A DNA stretch of 64,000 nucleotides from Cellulomonas wangleii (GTDB lineage Bacteria > Actinomycetota > Actinomycetes > Actinomycetales > Cellulomonadaceae): contig NZ_CP074405.1 in NCBI RefSeq assembly GCF_018388445.1, positions 3,472,001 through 3,536,000 on the forward strand. The letters run 5' to 3'. The translations under genes were made by a program, and so were the position numbers. The notes below the pieces were generated by a model, which was not told the DNA's origin, did not search any database, and was given only the letters and a program-made list of their open reading frames with translations. This document shows, piece after piece, positions 8,043 through 17,039 of the stretch. How positions within the stretch are numbered: position 1 is the first letter of the stretch; each line of letters begins with the position of its first letter.

Positions 8043-10559
8043 ATGCCGACCCCTGCCCGCGCGCGCGGACGCAGGGTCAGCGCCGCCCAGGCGTTGGCCC
8101 TCCTGCTCTCCTTCTGCCTCGTCGCCGGGATCGGTGGCGTCCTCGCCGCCGGCCTGGTGCTGCCCGGCGTCGCCGTCGCCAACGGCGTCACGAGCATGTC
8201 CGTGACGGCGTTCGACGACCTGCCGAGCGAGCTCGAGCAGGCCCCCCTGCCGGAGAAGTCGGAGATCCTCGCGGCCGACGGCACGCTGCTGGCGACGTTC
8301 TACGACCAGAACCGCATCGTCGTGCCGCTCACCGAGATCGCGCCGATCCTGCAGAAGGCGGTCATCGCGGTCGAGGACCGCCGGTTCTACGAGCACTCCG
8401 GCATCGACCCCGCGGGCATGCTGCGGGCGGCCGTCGCGCAGGCCGGCGGCGAGACGCAGGGTGCGTCGACCCTGACGCAGCAGTACGTCAAGAACGTCTT
8501 CCTCGACGCGGCCGAGCGGGTCGAGGACCCCAAGGAGCGCGCGCGGCTGCGCGCCGAGGCCAAGGTGTCGAAGGGCTCGCCCGGCATCGCGCGCAAGCTC
8601 CGCGAGGCCAAGATCGCGATCACGCTCGAGAAGTCCATGACGAAGGACGAGATCCTCGAGAAGTACCTCAACATCGCCGCGTTCGGGGCGTCGGTGTACG
8701 GCGTGGAGTCGGCCGCGCAGTACTACTTCAGCAAGTCCGCCAAGGACGTGAACTACCTCGAGGCCGCGACCATCGCCGGCATCACGCAGTCGCCCAGCGC
8801 CTGGGACCCCGTCGGCGCGGCCAACCAGACCGACGAGCAGCGTGCCGAGCGGCACAAGAACTCCCAGAAGCGCCGGGACAAGGTCCTGCGTGACATGGAG
8901 CGCGAGGGGTACATCACCCCGGAGGAGCTGGCCGCCGGGCTGGCGACGCCGATCCAGGACACGCTGGCCGTCTCGCCGCTGCGCCAGGGCTGCATGTCGG
9001 CCGACGCGGCCGTGCCCGGCTCCGGGTTCTTCTGCGACTACGTCACCAAGGTCATCGCCAACGACCCCGCCTTCGGGGAGACGCCCTCGGAGCGCAAGAA
9101 GCTGCTGTACATCGGCGGTCTGCGGATCACCACGACCCTGCGTCCCGCGGAGCAGGCGGTGGCCGACGCCGAGGTGAAGGCCGGCGTCCCCGTGGACGAC
9201 CCGTCGGGCGTCGCCAGCGCCGTGGTCACCGTGGAGCCGGGGACGGGGCAGATCACCGCGATGGCCCAGAACCGCAACTACTCGGCGCTGCGCGAGCAGC
9301 AGCCCGGCGAGACGTCGGTCAACTTCAACACGAGCTACCAGTACGGCGGGTCCGGCGGTTTCGCGCCCGGCTCGACGTTCAAGGTCTTCACGCTGCTGGA
9401 GTGGCTCAAGCAGGGTCACGCGCTGCAGGAGACGGTCAACGGCTCGCGGCTGCAGTACAACACCCGCGAGTTCACCGCCTCGTGCGTCGGGCGCTTCGCC
9501 AACGACACCTTCAAGTTCGGCAACTCCGAGAACGGCCGGGCGATCCCGCAGAACGTCCTCGACGCCACGCGGAACTCGGTCAACTCGGCGTACGTCGCCA
9601 TGGCGTCCCAGCTCGACCTGTGCAACATCATGCAGGGCGCCGCGGACCTGGGCGTGACCAAGGCCGGCGACCCCAACTCGACGGGCTCGAACGGCAAGCC
9701 CCTGGGCGGCGTGCCCTTCGACCCCTACCCCGCGGTGGTCCTGGGCACCGACTCGACGTCCCCGCTGCAGATGGCCGCGGCGTACGCGACGTTCGCGTCC
9801 GGCGGCACCTACTGCAAGCCGATCGCCATCACGCAGGTCGTCAAGGCGGACGGCACCGAGGTGGCCGTCCCGTCGGCGGACTGCCGGGGCGGCGCGATCG
9901 ACCCCAAGTACGCCTCCGCCATGAACTACGCGCTGAGCAACGTGTGGACCGGCACGGCCAAGTCCGTCGGGGCCCCGCCGTTCCCCTCCGCGGGCAAGAC
10001 GGGGACGACGTCGAGCAACGAGTACAACTGGTTCGTCGGTTACACCCCGCTGCGCGCGACCGCCGTGTGGGTCGGCTTCAGCGACGCCATGCGGTCCATG
10101 AACCGGGTGACCATCAACGGCAAGCGGTACACCAGCGGCCCGTACGGCTCGTCGATCGCCGCCCCGACGTGGAAGCGGTACATGACCCAGATCCTCGCCG
10201 GCACCGAGAACCCCGGGTTCTCCCAGCCGGCCGACCGTGAGATCTACGGCGAGCGGATCCCCGTGCCGTCCGTGCTGGGCCTGGACGAGCAGCAGGCGCG
10301 CGATCGGCTGGAACGGGCCGGGTTCGGCATGTCCGTCTCCGGCGAGCAGATCGCGTCCGGCTACCCGGCGGGCACCGTCGCGGAGCAGTCCGCGGCGACG
10401 GCCTCGCGGGGCTCGACCATCACCGTGAAGCTCTCCAGCGGGCAGCCGGCGGCACCGCAGAACCCCGGCCCCGGGCCCGGCGGGCCCGGCGGCCCCGGCA
10501 CCGGTGGGCCGGGCGGCGGCGGTGGCGGCGGCGGCCGTCCGGGCCCGGGCCAGCCGTGA
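8043..10559 (+). CDS. ponA2: Bifunctional class A PBP with PASTA domain (PonA2 type)
   Basis: An 838-residue peptidoglycan synthase. A short cytoplasmic N-terminus and one transmembrane helix (about 18-40) lead to the GT51 glycosyltransferase, with EDRRFYEHSGIDP (Glu111), GASTLTQQYVKN and KYLNIAAFG. The transpeptidase has GSTFK (Ser444), SVN in ATRNSVNSAY, and KTGTT (Lys652). A single PASTA domain (about 741-803, starting VPSVLGLDEQQARDRL) and a Gly/Pro-rich tail complete it. It polymerises and cross-links cell wall outside the membrane. The metallophosphoesterase gene overlaps its stop by four bases. It matches PonA2 of M. tuberculosis in domain order and neighbourhood. Confidence 0.95.
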   Translation: MPTPARARGRRVSAAQALALLLSFCLVAGIGGVLAAGLVLPGVAVANGVTSMSVTAFDDLPSELEQAPLPEKSEILAADGTLLATFYDQNRIVVPLTEIAPILQKAVIAVEDRRFYEHSGIDPAGMLRAAVAQAGGETQGASTLTQQYVKNVFLDAAERVEDPKERARLRAEAKVSKGSPGIARKLREAKIAITLEKSMTKDEILEKYLNIAAFGASVYGVESAAQYYFSKSAKDVNYLEAATIAGITQSPSAWDPVGAANQTDEQRAERHKNSQKRRDKVLRDMEREGYITPEELAAGLATPIQDTLAVSPLRQGCMSADAAVPGSGFFCDYVTKVIANDPAFGETPSERKKLLYIGGLRITTTLRPAEQAVADAEVKAGVPVDDPSGVASAVVTVEPGTGQITAMAQNRNYSALREQQPGETSVNFNTSYQYGGSGGFAPGSTFKVFTLLEWLKQGHALQETVNGSRLQYNTREFTASCVGRFANDTFKFGNSENGRAIPQNVLDATRNSVNSAYVAMASQLDLCNIMQGAADLGVTKAGDPNSTGSNGKPLGGVPFDPYPAVVLGTDSTSPLQMAAAYATFASGGTYCKPIAITQVVKADGTEVAVPSADCRGGAIDPKYASAMNYALSNVWTGTAKSVGAPPFPSAGKTGTTSSNEYNWFVGYTPLRATAVWVGFSDAMRSMNRVTINGKRYTSGPYGSSIAAPTWKRYMTQILAGTENPGFSQPADREIYGERIPVPSVLGLDEQQARDRLERAGFGMSVSGEQIASGYPAGTVAEQSAATASRGSTITVKLSSGQPAAPQNPGPGPGGPGGPGTGGPGGGGGGGGRPGPGQP

Positions 10560-11542
10560 GCGGTGGCACCCCGGCGACCGGCGCGGCCGGCCTCGCCGGC
10601 ACCGCCCTGCGTGCGGCCGGCGGGCTGGCCGTGGCCGGGGCCGCCGCCCTGGCGTGGGCCTCGCTCGTCGAGGTCCGCTGGTACGCGCTGCGTGAGGTGA
10701 CCGTGCCGGTGCTGCCCCCGGGGCAGGCGCCGCTGCGGGTGCTGCACGTCTCCGACCTGCACCTGACCCCCGGGCAGCGTCGCAAGGTCGACTGGGTCCG
10801 GGACCTGGCGACGCTCGACCCGCACCTGGTCGTCGACACGGGCGACAACTGGGCGCACGCCGACGCGATGCCCGCGCTGCTGCGGGCGCTCGAGCCGCTG
10901 CTCGCGGTCCCCGGGGCGTTCGTCCTGGGGTCCAACGACTACGTGGCACCGGGGTTCAAGAACCCCGCGCGCTACCTGCTGCCCGACGCGCGCCACGCCC
11001 CGCAGCGCCCGCCGGCGGCGCTGCCCTGGCGGGAGCTCGTCTCGCGGCTGACGTCCGCCGGCTGGGTCGACCTGTCCAACCGCCGCGACGCCCTCGAGGT
11101 CGACGGGCGCCGGCTGTCGCTGGTCGGCACCGACGACGCGCACATGGAACGCGACACGATGCCCCCGGCGGGCGGCCCGGACGACGCGCGCACGTCCGAC
11201 GGCCGCTCCCCCGCGGTCGACCTGCACGTGGGCGTCACCCACGCGCCGTACCGGCGGGTGCTGGACGCCATGCACGCCGACGGCGTGGACCTGACGATCG
11301 CCGGGCACACGCACGGCGGGCAGCTCGCGGTGCCGTTCTGGGGAGCGCTGACCACCAACTGCGACCTGGACCTGCGCCGCGCCAAGGGGCTGCACGGCTG
11401 GCCGGGCGCCCGCCCGGACCGGGCCGACGGTGCGGGCTCGTCGTGGCTGCACGTCTCCGCCGGGCTCGGCACGTCGCCGTACGCACCCGTGCGATTCGCC
11501 TGCCGGCCGGAGGCGACGCTCCTCACGCTGACGTCGCCCTGA
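10556..11542 (+). CDS. Membrane-anchored metallophosphoesterase
   Basis: A 328-residue calcineurin-like phosphoesterase. A hydrophobic N-terminal stretch (about 12-40) precedes the metal-binding motifs HVSDLHL, DTGDNWAHAD, GSNDY and GHTHGGQL, which together hold a two-metal centre. It is the equivalent of the Rv3683/MmpE gene that follows ponA2 in mycobacteria. The substrate is unknown. The GTG start at 10556 overlaps the PBP stop (GTGA), so the two are co-translated. This fits a role near the envelope. Confidence 0.9.
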   Translation: MSGGTPATGAAGLAGTALRAAGGLAVAGAAALAWASLVEVRWYALREVTVPVLPPGQAPLRVLHVSDLHLTPGQRRKVDWVRDLATLDPHLVVDTGDNWAHADAMPALLRALEPLLAVPGAFVLGSNDYVAPGFKNPARYLLPDARHAPQRPPAALPWRELVSRLTSAGWVDLSNRRDALEVDGRRLSLVGTDDAHMERDTMPPAGGPDDARTSDGRSPAVDLHVGVTHAPYRRVLDAMHADGVDLTIAGHTHGGQLAVPFWGALTTNCDLDLRRAKGLHGWPGARPDRADGAGSSWLHVSAGLGTSPYAPVRFACRPEATLLTLTSP

Positions 11543-11572
11543 TCGGATTTCGTCGCGGGGGTCCTCGTCGGC

Positions 11573-11578
11573 TATCCT
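11573..11578 (+). promoter_or_regulatory. Likely -10 box of tRNA-Pro
   Basis: TATCCT lies 12 bases before the tRNA 5' end, placing the start site a few bases ahead of the mature tRNA. A weak -35 (TTCGTC) is about 18 bases upstream. Confidence 0.5.
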
Positions 11579-11590
11579 TGCCAGGCTCCA

Positions 11591-11664
<74 letters not shown>

Positions 11665-11670
11665 CAGGTC

Positions 11671-11710
11671 GAAGGCCCCTGATCAGCAGAGATGCGGATC
11701 AGGGGCCTTC
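11671..11710 (+). terminator. Perfect 14-bp hairpin after tRNA-Pro
   Basis: Arms GAAGGCCCCTGATC and GATCAGGGGCCTTC pair perfectly around a 12-nt loop, seven bases past the tRNA. This is the expected place and shape for its terminator, and it also faces the convergent gene at 11776. Confidence 0.85.
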
Positions 11711-11775
11711 GTCGTGCGTGACGGGCGGGACCCTCGGGGTGCGGGCGCCCGTAGCGAGCGCGCCTCGGGTGCCCG

Positions 11776-12201
11776 TCAGGCGTGCGCGGCGCGTGCGCGG
11801 CGGCGCCGGCCGGCGCCCGCCACCAGGGCGACGACGCCGGCGCCCACGGTCGTCCCCAGCAGCACCAGCAACGCCCCGACCAGCCAGAGCCCGGACTCGT
11901 CCCGCGGCGCCTGGGTGGCCACCCACGCCGCCGTGAACGTCACGGCGACCGTGGCCACGGCGCGTCGGCCGCCGAGCGCCCGGACCGCGAGCACGGTCAC
12001 GGCCACGAGGCTGACGACGCAGCCCACGACCTGCCACGCCTCGTAGGGCCCGGTGACGTCGCCGGTGACCGGGTCCGTCCGGTACTGCGTGTCCCACCCC
12101 AGCCAGGCGAACCAGCAGGCGGCGGTCAGGGCCGCGACGAGGGCGTACCGGGCGGCGGCGCGCCCGGGGCCGGCGGCGGGGTGGTCCGGTGTCGTGGTCA
12201 C
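11776..12201 (-). CDS. Four-helix membrane protein, unknown
   Basis: A 141-residue protein starting MTTTPDHPAAGPGRAAARYA. Four hydrophobic segments (about 20-38, 57-75, 80-100, 108-130) surround a short outer loop with WDTQYRTDPVTGDVTGPYEA. The C-terminus is basic (RRRRARAAHA). The layout resembles small actinobacterial membrane proteins often placed near tRNAs, but I recognise no family. It is transcribed toward the tRNA-Pro terminator. It lies 20 bp from the DUF4097 gene stop and could be the last gene of that operon. Confidence 0.7.
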   Translation of the reverse strand: MTTTPDHPAAGPGRAAARYALVAALTAACWFAWLGWDTQYRTDPVTGDVTGPYEAWQVVGCVVSLVAVTVLAVRALGGRRAVATVAVTFTAAWVATQAPRDESGLWLVGALLVLLGTTVGAGVVALVAGAGRRRRARAAHA

Positions 12202-12221
12202 GCCGGGAGTCTGGCAGACCG

Positions 12222-13214
12222 TCAGCCCTCGGGGCCGAGGTAGGTCACGTCGCCGTCGGACACGCTCAGCTCGACGCGCACGTCGGCGGCCGCGTCCGTC
12301 GGGCCCTCGACGCGCTGGCGTCCGTTCGACGTGATCTCCAGCGCGACGGGGTCCCCCGTCCCGTGGACCGTCACGTCACCGTCGACCGCCTGCACCGTGA
12401 CGTCGCCGCGCACCTGCGCGACCAGCACGTCGCCGTCCCGGTTCCGCGCCGTCAGCGCACCGCGCACGTCGCGCGCCTCGATGTTCCCGTCGGAGCCCCG
12501 CACGTCCGCGTCGCCGGCCACGTCGGCCAGGACGACGGCGCCGTCGCGGCTGCGCACCGCGACGTCGCCGCCGGCCTCGGTGACGCGCACGTCGCCGTCC
12601 GAGAGCTCCACCGCGACGTCCCCGCGCACGCCCTGCGCCGTGACGTCGCCGTCGAGGCCGCGCACGTCGAGGTCACCCCGGGCACCGGAGACGTGGACGT
12701 CGCCGTCGGCCGCGCGCACCTCGACGTCCGCGGCGGGCCCGGCCACCCGGACCTCGCCGTCGACGGTGCGGACCACCACGTGCGTGCCCTCGGGGACCGT
12801 CACCTCCAGCCCTGCGGAGCAGCTCGTCAGCCACACGCCCTCGCACTCGTGCCGCACGACCGTCCGGTCGCCGTCCGAGGTGACCTCGTACCGGGGCCCG
12901 CCCCAGGCGAACCGCGCGACGCGCTCCACGCGCACGTCGTCCACCGCGGACACGGTGACGAGGACCTCGCTGTCGGCGACGAGCTCGACGACGTCCGTGG
13001 CCGCGAGCGTCGCCGCGGCGGACGTGGTCTGCGTGAACATCCACGCGAGGACCTGCACGACGCCGAGCGCGAGCAGCAGCGCCGCGAGCACACCGCCCAC
13101 CACGGTCAGGGCGCGACCGCCGGCGGGGCGTCGCGCGGGTGCACCCGGGGTGGCGCCCGGGGTGCTGTCCGGCGGTGTCGGCGGCGGGACGTGCGTGGGC
13201 TGTGCGGCGGTCAC
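12222..13214 (-). CDS. DUF4097 beta-repeat membrane protein
   Basis: A 330-residue protein with a Pro/Ala-rich cytoplasmic N-terminus (about 1-40), one transmembrane helix (ALTVVGGVLAALLLALGVVQ) and a long extracytoplasmic domain. That domain is built of repeated DGDVxV units every 14-20 residues (for example LDVRGLDGDVTAQGVRGDVA). This is the DUF4097 pattern, predicted to form a right-handed beta-solenoid or adhesin-like stack. Its start overlaps the response-regulator stop by four bases (ATGA), so it belongs to the two-component operon and is likely its target or sensor partner. Confidence 0.85.
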   Translation of the reverse strand: MTAAQPTHVPPPTPPDSTPGATPGAPARRPAGGRALTVVGGVLAALLLALGVVQVLAWMFTQTTSAAATLAATDVVELVADSEVLVTVSAVDDVRVERVARFAWGGPRYEVTSDGDRTVVRHECEGVWLTSCSAGLEVTVPEGTHVVVRTVDGEVRVAGPAADVEVRAADGDVHVSGARGDLDVRGLDGDVTAQGVRGDVAVELSDGDVRVTEAGGDVAVRSRDGAVVLADVAGDADVRGSDGNIEARDVRGALTARNRDGDVLVAQVRGDVTVQAVDGDVTVHGTGDPVALEITSNGRQRVEGPTDAAADVRVELSVSDGDVTYLGPEG

Positions 13215-13882
13215 GGTCGGGCTCCGTTCGTCGGGCCGTCCTCGAGCCAGCGCAGCACCGCGAGGACGCGGCGGTGGTCGTCGGCGTCGGGCGGCAGGTC
13301 GAGCTTGGTGAGGATGGAGGTCACGTGCTTCTCGACGGCCGGCAGGCCGACGACGAGCCGCTCGGCGATGGCCGCGTTGGACCGGCCCTCGGCCATGAGC
13401 GCGATGACCTCGCGCTCGCGGGGCGAGAGCAGGTCGGACAGGGTGCGCCGCGAGCGGGCGAGCACCTGCGCGACGACCTCGGGGTCGAGGGCCGTGCCGC
13501 CGGCGGCGACGCGGGCGAGTGCGGCGAGGAAGTCGTCGACGTCGGCCACGCGGTCCTTCAGGACGTACCCCAGCCCGCGCGCGTCGGCGGCGAACAGCTC
13601 ACGGGCGTAGCGCTGCTCGACGTACTGCGAGAGCACCAGCACGGGCAGGCGGGGGTGCAGGCCGCGCAGGTGGACGGCGGCGCGCAGACCCTCGTCGGTG
13701 TGCGTCGGGGGCATGCGGACGTCGGTGACGACCACGTCGGGCAGGTCGGCGGCCGGGTCGCCCAGGACGGCGACGAGCTCGTCCGCGGTGCGGTAGCCGG
13801 TGACGGTGTGCCCCTCGGCGGTGAGCAGACGGGTCAGCCCGTCGAGCAGGAGGACGGAGTCCTCGGCGATCACGATGCGCAC
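13211..13882 (-). CDS. LuxR/NarL-type response regulator
   Basis: A 223-residue regulator. The receiver domain has the acidic pair MRIVIAEDSVLLLDG, the phospho-acceptor Asp in VVVTDVRMP and Lys in YVLKDRV. The C-terminal LuxR helix-turn-helix reads LSPREREVIALMAEGRSNAA then IAERLVVGLPAVEKHVTSIL. It is partnered by the histidine kinase gene, which overlaps its start by 13 bp, and by the DUF4097 gene downstream. The 22-bp palindrome before the kinase is its probable binding site. The signal is unknown; kinases of this form often respond to envelope stress. Confidence 0.93.
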   Translation of the reverse strand: MRIVIAEDSVLLLDGLTRLLTAEGHTVTGYRTADELVAVLGDPAADLPDVVVTDVRMPPTHTDEGLRAAVHLRGLHPRLPVLVLSQYVEQRYARELFAADARGLGYVLKDRVADVDDFLAALARVAAGGTALDPEVVAQVLARSRRTLSDLLSPREREVIALMAEGRSNAAIAERLVVGLPAVEKHVTSILTKLDLPPDADDHRRVLAVLRWLEDGPTNGARP

Positions 13883-15219
13883 GGCACCTCCACGGTGAGC
13901 ACGGTGCCCCGGCCGGCGGGGCTGACGAGGTGGAACGTGCCGTCCAGCGCCTCGACGCGGCGGCGCAGGCCGTCCAGGCCGCCGCCGGGCGCGGTGTGCG
14001 CACCGCCGGCGCCGTCGTCCGCGACCTCGATGCGCAGCCGGTCGCCGTCGACCGCCGCGCGGACGGTGGCCCGCGTCGCGGTCGCGTGCTTGGCGACGTT
14101 GGTGAGCGCCTCGGCGACGACGAAGTACGCCGCGGCCTGCGCCTGCGACCCGACGCCGTCACCGACGCCGTGGGCGTCGACGTCGACGGGCACGGGGCAG
14201 CGGGCCGCGAGTGCCGACAGCGCGGCGTCCAGGCCGCGGTCGGTGAGGACGGCGGGGTGGACGCCCCGGACGAGGTCGCGGAGCTCGGCCAGCACCTCCT
14301 TGACCTCACCGTGCGCCGCGTCGATCGCGGCGACGGCCGCGGCGGGGTCCTGCGCGGCGGCCCGGCGTGCGACGCCCAGCTCGACGCCGAGCGCGACGAG
14401 GCGCTGCTGGGCGCCGTCGTGCAGGTCGCGCTCGATGCGGCGGCGCTCCTCGTCGGCGGCCACGACGGCGGCCGTGCGCGTCTCGCGCAGGTGCTCGGCG
14501 CGGTCCTCGGCGACGTCGGCGCGCTGCTCGGCGGCCCGTGCCGCGCGCTCGGCCTCAGCACGCGAGCGTCCTCCCAGCAGGGTGCGCGTCAGCCGGACCT
14601 GCGCGAGGTTCGTGAGCTGCACGACGAGCGCCGCGAGCCACAGCGCCGCCACGGCCCCGGGGACGAGGAGCACGAGGTGGATCGCGTGGACCCGCCCCGC
14701 GAACGGTGCGGCGGGCACGACGAGCGCGAACGCCGCCACGCTCAGGGCGACGGACCCGGCGGTCCACGCCAGGAGGCACGTGAGCAGCGCGTGCGCGAGG
14801 GCCGCCCACGAGCGGGCGTCGCGCAGCCACGGCCACCACGTGCGCGGGTGGTACGGCGCCCCGGGGCCGGGTGCGGGCGGCAGCACGACGACGCCGAGCT
14901 GGGCCCGCAGCCGCGCGCGCTCCCCGGCGCCGTACCCGCGGGCCAGGACCAGCGTCAGGACGAGCAGCGGCACGCCGACGACGAGCACCACCAGCCCGAT
15001 CCCGAGCGCCACCCCGGTGACGAGCAGGACGGACGCCGCGAGGCTCACGGCCGCCGCCAGGACGATCTGCCCGGCGCCGGCCCAGGTGGCACCCGAGACC
15101 GGTGCCAGCCCGAGCGCGCGACCGCCGGTGAGCATCGGCGCGACGACGCGCACGTCGTCGGCGAGCGGGACCTCGTCCGGGAGCGGAGGCGCGGTGGTGG
15201 CCTCGACGGTTGTGCTCAT
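13870..15219 (-). CDS. Membrane sensor histidine kinase (HisKA_3)
   Basis: A 449-residue kinase from ATG 15219. Four or more transmembrane helices occupy about 45-260. A coiled linker rich in Arg/Ala/Glu leads to the HisKA_3 dimerisation helix ERDLHDGAQQRLVALGVELG, which contains the phosphorylated His. The HATPase domain follows, with NVAKHA, VADDGAGG and GGGLDGLRRRVEAL. The short loops between helices suggest it senses at the membrane. The longer open frame to 15360 was rejected because it runs through the palindrome and lacks homology. Operon: kinase, regulator, DUF4097. Confidence 0.93.
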   Translation of the reverse strand: MSTTVEATTAPPLPDEVPLADDVRVVAPMLTGGRALGLAPVSGATWAGAGQIVLAAAVSLAASVLLVTGVALGIGLVVLVVGVPLLVLTLVLARGYGAGERARLRAQLGVVVLPPAPGPGAPYHPRTWWPWLRDARSWAALAHALLTCLLAWTAGSVALSVAAFALVVPAAPFAGRVHAIHLVLLVPGAVAALWLAALVVQLTNLAQVRLTRTLLGGRSRAEAERAARAAEQRADVAEDRAEHLRETRTAAVVAADEERRRIERDLHDGAQQRLVALGVELGVARRAAAQDPAAAVAAIDAAHGEVKEVLAELRDLVRGVHPAVLTDRGLDAALSALAARCPVPVDVDAHGVGDGVGSQAQAAAYFVVAEALTNVAKHATATRATVRAAVDGDRLRIEVADDGAGGAHTAPGGGLDGLRRRVEALDGTFHLVSPAGRGTVLTVEVPCAS

Positions 15220-15275
15220 GCCGACGACGGTAGGCGTCGCGCGCGGGCCGGCGCTGCGGTGCCCGCCCACGTGGC

Positions 15276-15297
15276 GGGGTAGGGCACGCCCTACCCC
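15276..15297. promoter_or_regulatory. Perfect 22-bp palindrome before the two-component operon
   Basis: GGGGTAGGGC and GCCCTACCCC are exact inverse complements around AC, 57 bp upstream of the kinase ATG. The size and position fit an operator for the operon's own NarL-type regulator. Confidence 0.65.
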
Positions 15298-15350
15298 GTA
15301 CCCGGGCGGGTGGCGCCGGGGCGCCGCCTCATGGCGGCGGGGACGTGCAC

Positions 15351-15420
15351 GAACCGTCACCCGACGACGTGCCTCCCCTCCCCTGCCGGGGCGGGTGCGG
15401 CGGTCGCCGGGTGACGGTTC
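15351..15420. repeat. 13-bp inverted repeat downstream of the GH51 gene
   Basis: GAACCGTCACCCG (15351-15363) and CGGGTGACGGTTC (15408-15420) are perfect inverse complements separated by 44 bases. They start 13 bases after the arabinofuranosidase stop. It could be a long-loop terminator or a spaced operator pair; I cannot decide. Confidence 0.6.
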
Positions 15421-15432
15421 GCGTGCGGTACC

Positions 15433-16941
15433 TCAGGACAGCTGGAGCCGGAACATGCTCCAGGACGCCGGCGGGAGCTCCGCGCGCAGCGTCGTGCCGT
15501 CGACCGCGGCCGACGTGTGGGGCCGCGGCGCGACGCGGTCGGGCTCGTCCATCGTGTTGGCCGCGAACAGGTCGTCGTCGGCGAGCAGGACGGCCTCCGT
15601 GAGGGTCGCCGCGCCGAACCCGCGCAGGTCCGTGGCGAAGGCGACGGCTTCGGCGGGGTCGCGGTTGACCACGAACACGGCGAGCTGTCCCGTCTCGGCG
15701 TCGTGGGTGGCGACCGCGTCCAGGACCGCCACCTCGCCGTGCTTGGCGGTGGTGAGGGTCGGTGCGTCCACCCGCAGGTCGAGCACCTGGCCCCGCGCGT
15801 GACGTGCCGTGAGCGCGAACGGGTGGAAGATCGACTGGCGCCACGCCGGGCCGTCGGGCTCGGAACGGATCGGGGCGATCGTGTTGACGAGCTGCGCCTG
15901 GCACGCGATCGCGACGCGGTCGCTGTGCTGCAGCAGCGTGATGAGCAGCGACCCGACGACCACGGCGTCGAGCACCGTGTACGCGTCCTCGCTGAGCCGC
16001 GGAGCCTCCGTCCAGTCCGTCGGCAGGCCGGACTCGGTGAGCGCCTTGTTGTACCAGACGTTCCACTCGTCGAACGAGATCATGATCTTCTTCGACGACT
16101 TCAGGCGCGCACCGACCGCGTCGGCCGTGGCGACGACCTCGCGGATGAACTTGTCCATGTCGACGGACGAGGCGAGGAAGCTGGCCCGGTCGTCGCCGTC
16201 GAGCTCGTAGTAGGCGTGGGCGGACACGTGGTCGACGAGCTCGTACGTGTGCTCGAGGACCGTGTCCTCCCAGGCGCCGAAGGTCGCCATCCCGCGGCCG
16301 GAGGACCCGCAGGCGACGAGCTCGAGGTCGGGCTCGACCTGGCGCATCGCGCGCGCGGTCTCGGCCGCCAGGCGGCCGTACTCCTCGGCCGTCTTGTGCC
16401 CGAGCTGCCAGGGGCCGTCCATCTCGTTGCCGAGGCACCACGTGCGGATGGCGTGGGGCTCGGGCGCGCCGTGCTCGACGCGCAGGTCGGACAGCGCGGT
16501 GCCCTTCGGGTGGTTCGCGTACTCCAGGAGCTCGACGGCCTCGGCGATGCCGCGCGTCCCGAGGTTCACGGCCATGACCGGCTCGATGTCGGCCTTGCGG
16601 GCCCAGCGCATGAACTCGTTGAGGCCGAACGCGTTGGTCTCGATGGTCTTCCACGCCGGGTCGAGGCGCGTCGGGCGGTCCTCGACGGGTCCGACGCCGT
16701 CCTCCCACCGGTACCCGGAGACGAAGTTGCCGCCCGGGTAGCGCACGGCCGTGACGCCCATCTCCCGCACCAGCTCCAGGACGTCGCCGCGCAGACCGTC
16801 CTCGTCCGCGGTCGGGTGCCCGGGCTCGTACAGCCCGCCGTAGACGCACCGACCCATGTGCTCGACGAACGACCCGAACACCCGGCGGTTGACGGGGGCC
16901 ACGACGAAGGCGGGGTCGATCGACAGCTTGCCGCTCTGCAT
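15433..16941 (-). CDS. abfA: GH51 alpha-L-arabinofuranosidase
   Basis: A 502-residue glycosidase from ATG 16941 (AGGAG six bases upstream). It releases terminal arabinose from arabinoxylan or arabinan oligosaccharides. The GH51 hallmarks are clear: NRRVFGSFVEHMGRCVYGGL, TAVRYPGGNFVSGYRWEDG, acid/base Glu173 in CLGNEMDG, and nucleophile Glu292 in ISFDEWNVWY. There is no signal peptide, so it works in the cytoplasm on imported oligosaccharides, which agrees with the ABC importer directly upstream in the same direction. The C-terminal beta-sandwich ends ELPPASWSMFRLQLS. Length is normal for the family. Confidence 0.95.
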   Translation of the reverse strand: MQSGKLSIDPAFVVAPVNRRVFGSFVEHMGRCVYGGLYEPGHPTADEDGLRGDVLELVREMGVTAVRYPGGNFVSGYRWEDGVGPVEDRPTRLDPAWKTIETNAFGLNEFMRWARKADIEPVMAVNLGTRGIAEAVELLEYANHPKGTALSDLRVEHGAPEPHAIRTWCLGNEMDGPWQLGHKTAEEYGRLAAETARAMRQVEPDLELVACGSSGRGMATFGAWEDTVLEHTYELVDHVSAHAYYELDGDDRASFLASSVDMDKFIREVVATADAVGARLKSSKKIMISFDEWNVWYNKALTESGLPTDWTEAPRLSEDAYTVLDAVVVGSLLITLLQHSDRVAIACQAQLVNTIAPIRSEPDGPAWRQSIFHPFALTARHARGQVLDLRVDAPTLTTAKHGEVAVLDAVATHDAETGQLAVFVVNRDPAEAVAFATDLRGFGAATLTEAVLLADDDLFAANTMDEPDRVAPRPHTSAAVDGTTLRAELPPASWSMFRLQLS

Positions 16942-17039
16942 TGCTACTCCTGTGCTGGGGGCGCCGCGACGGGTCACGGGCGCGGGGTGGTGGCCACGGG
17001 CCCGGGCGCCGGGGTTGCCGGCGCCCGGGCTCACCGCGA

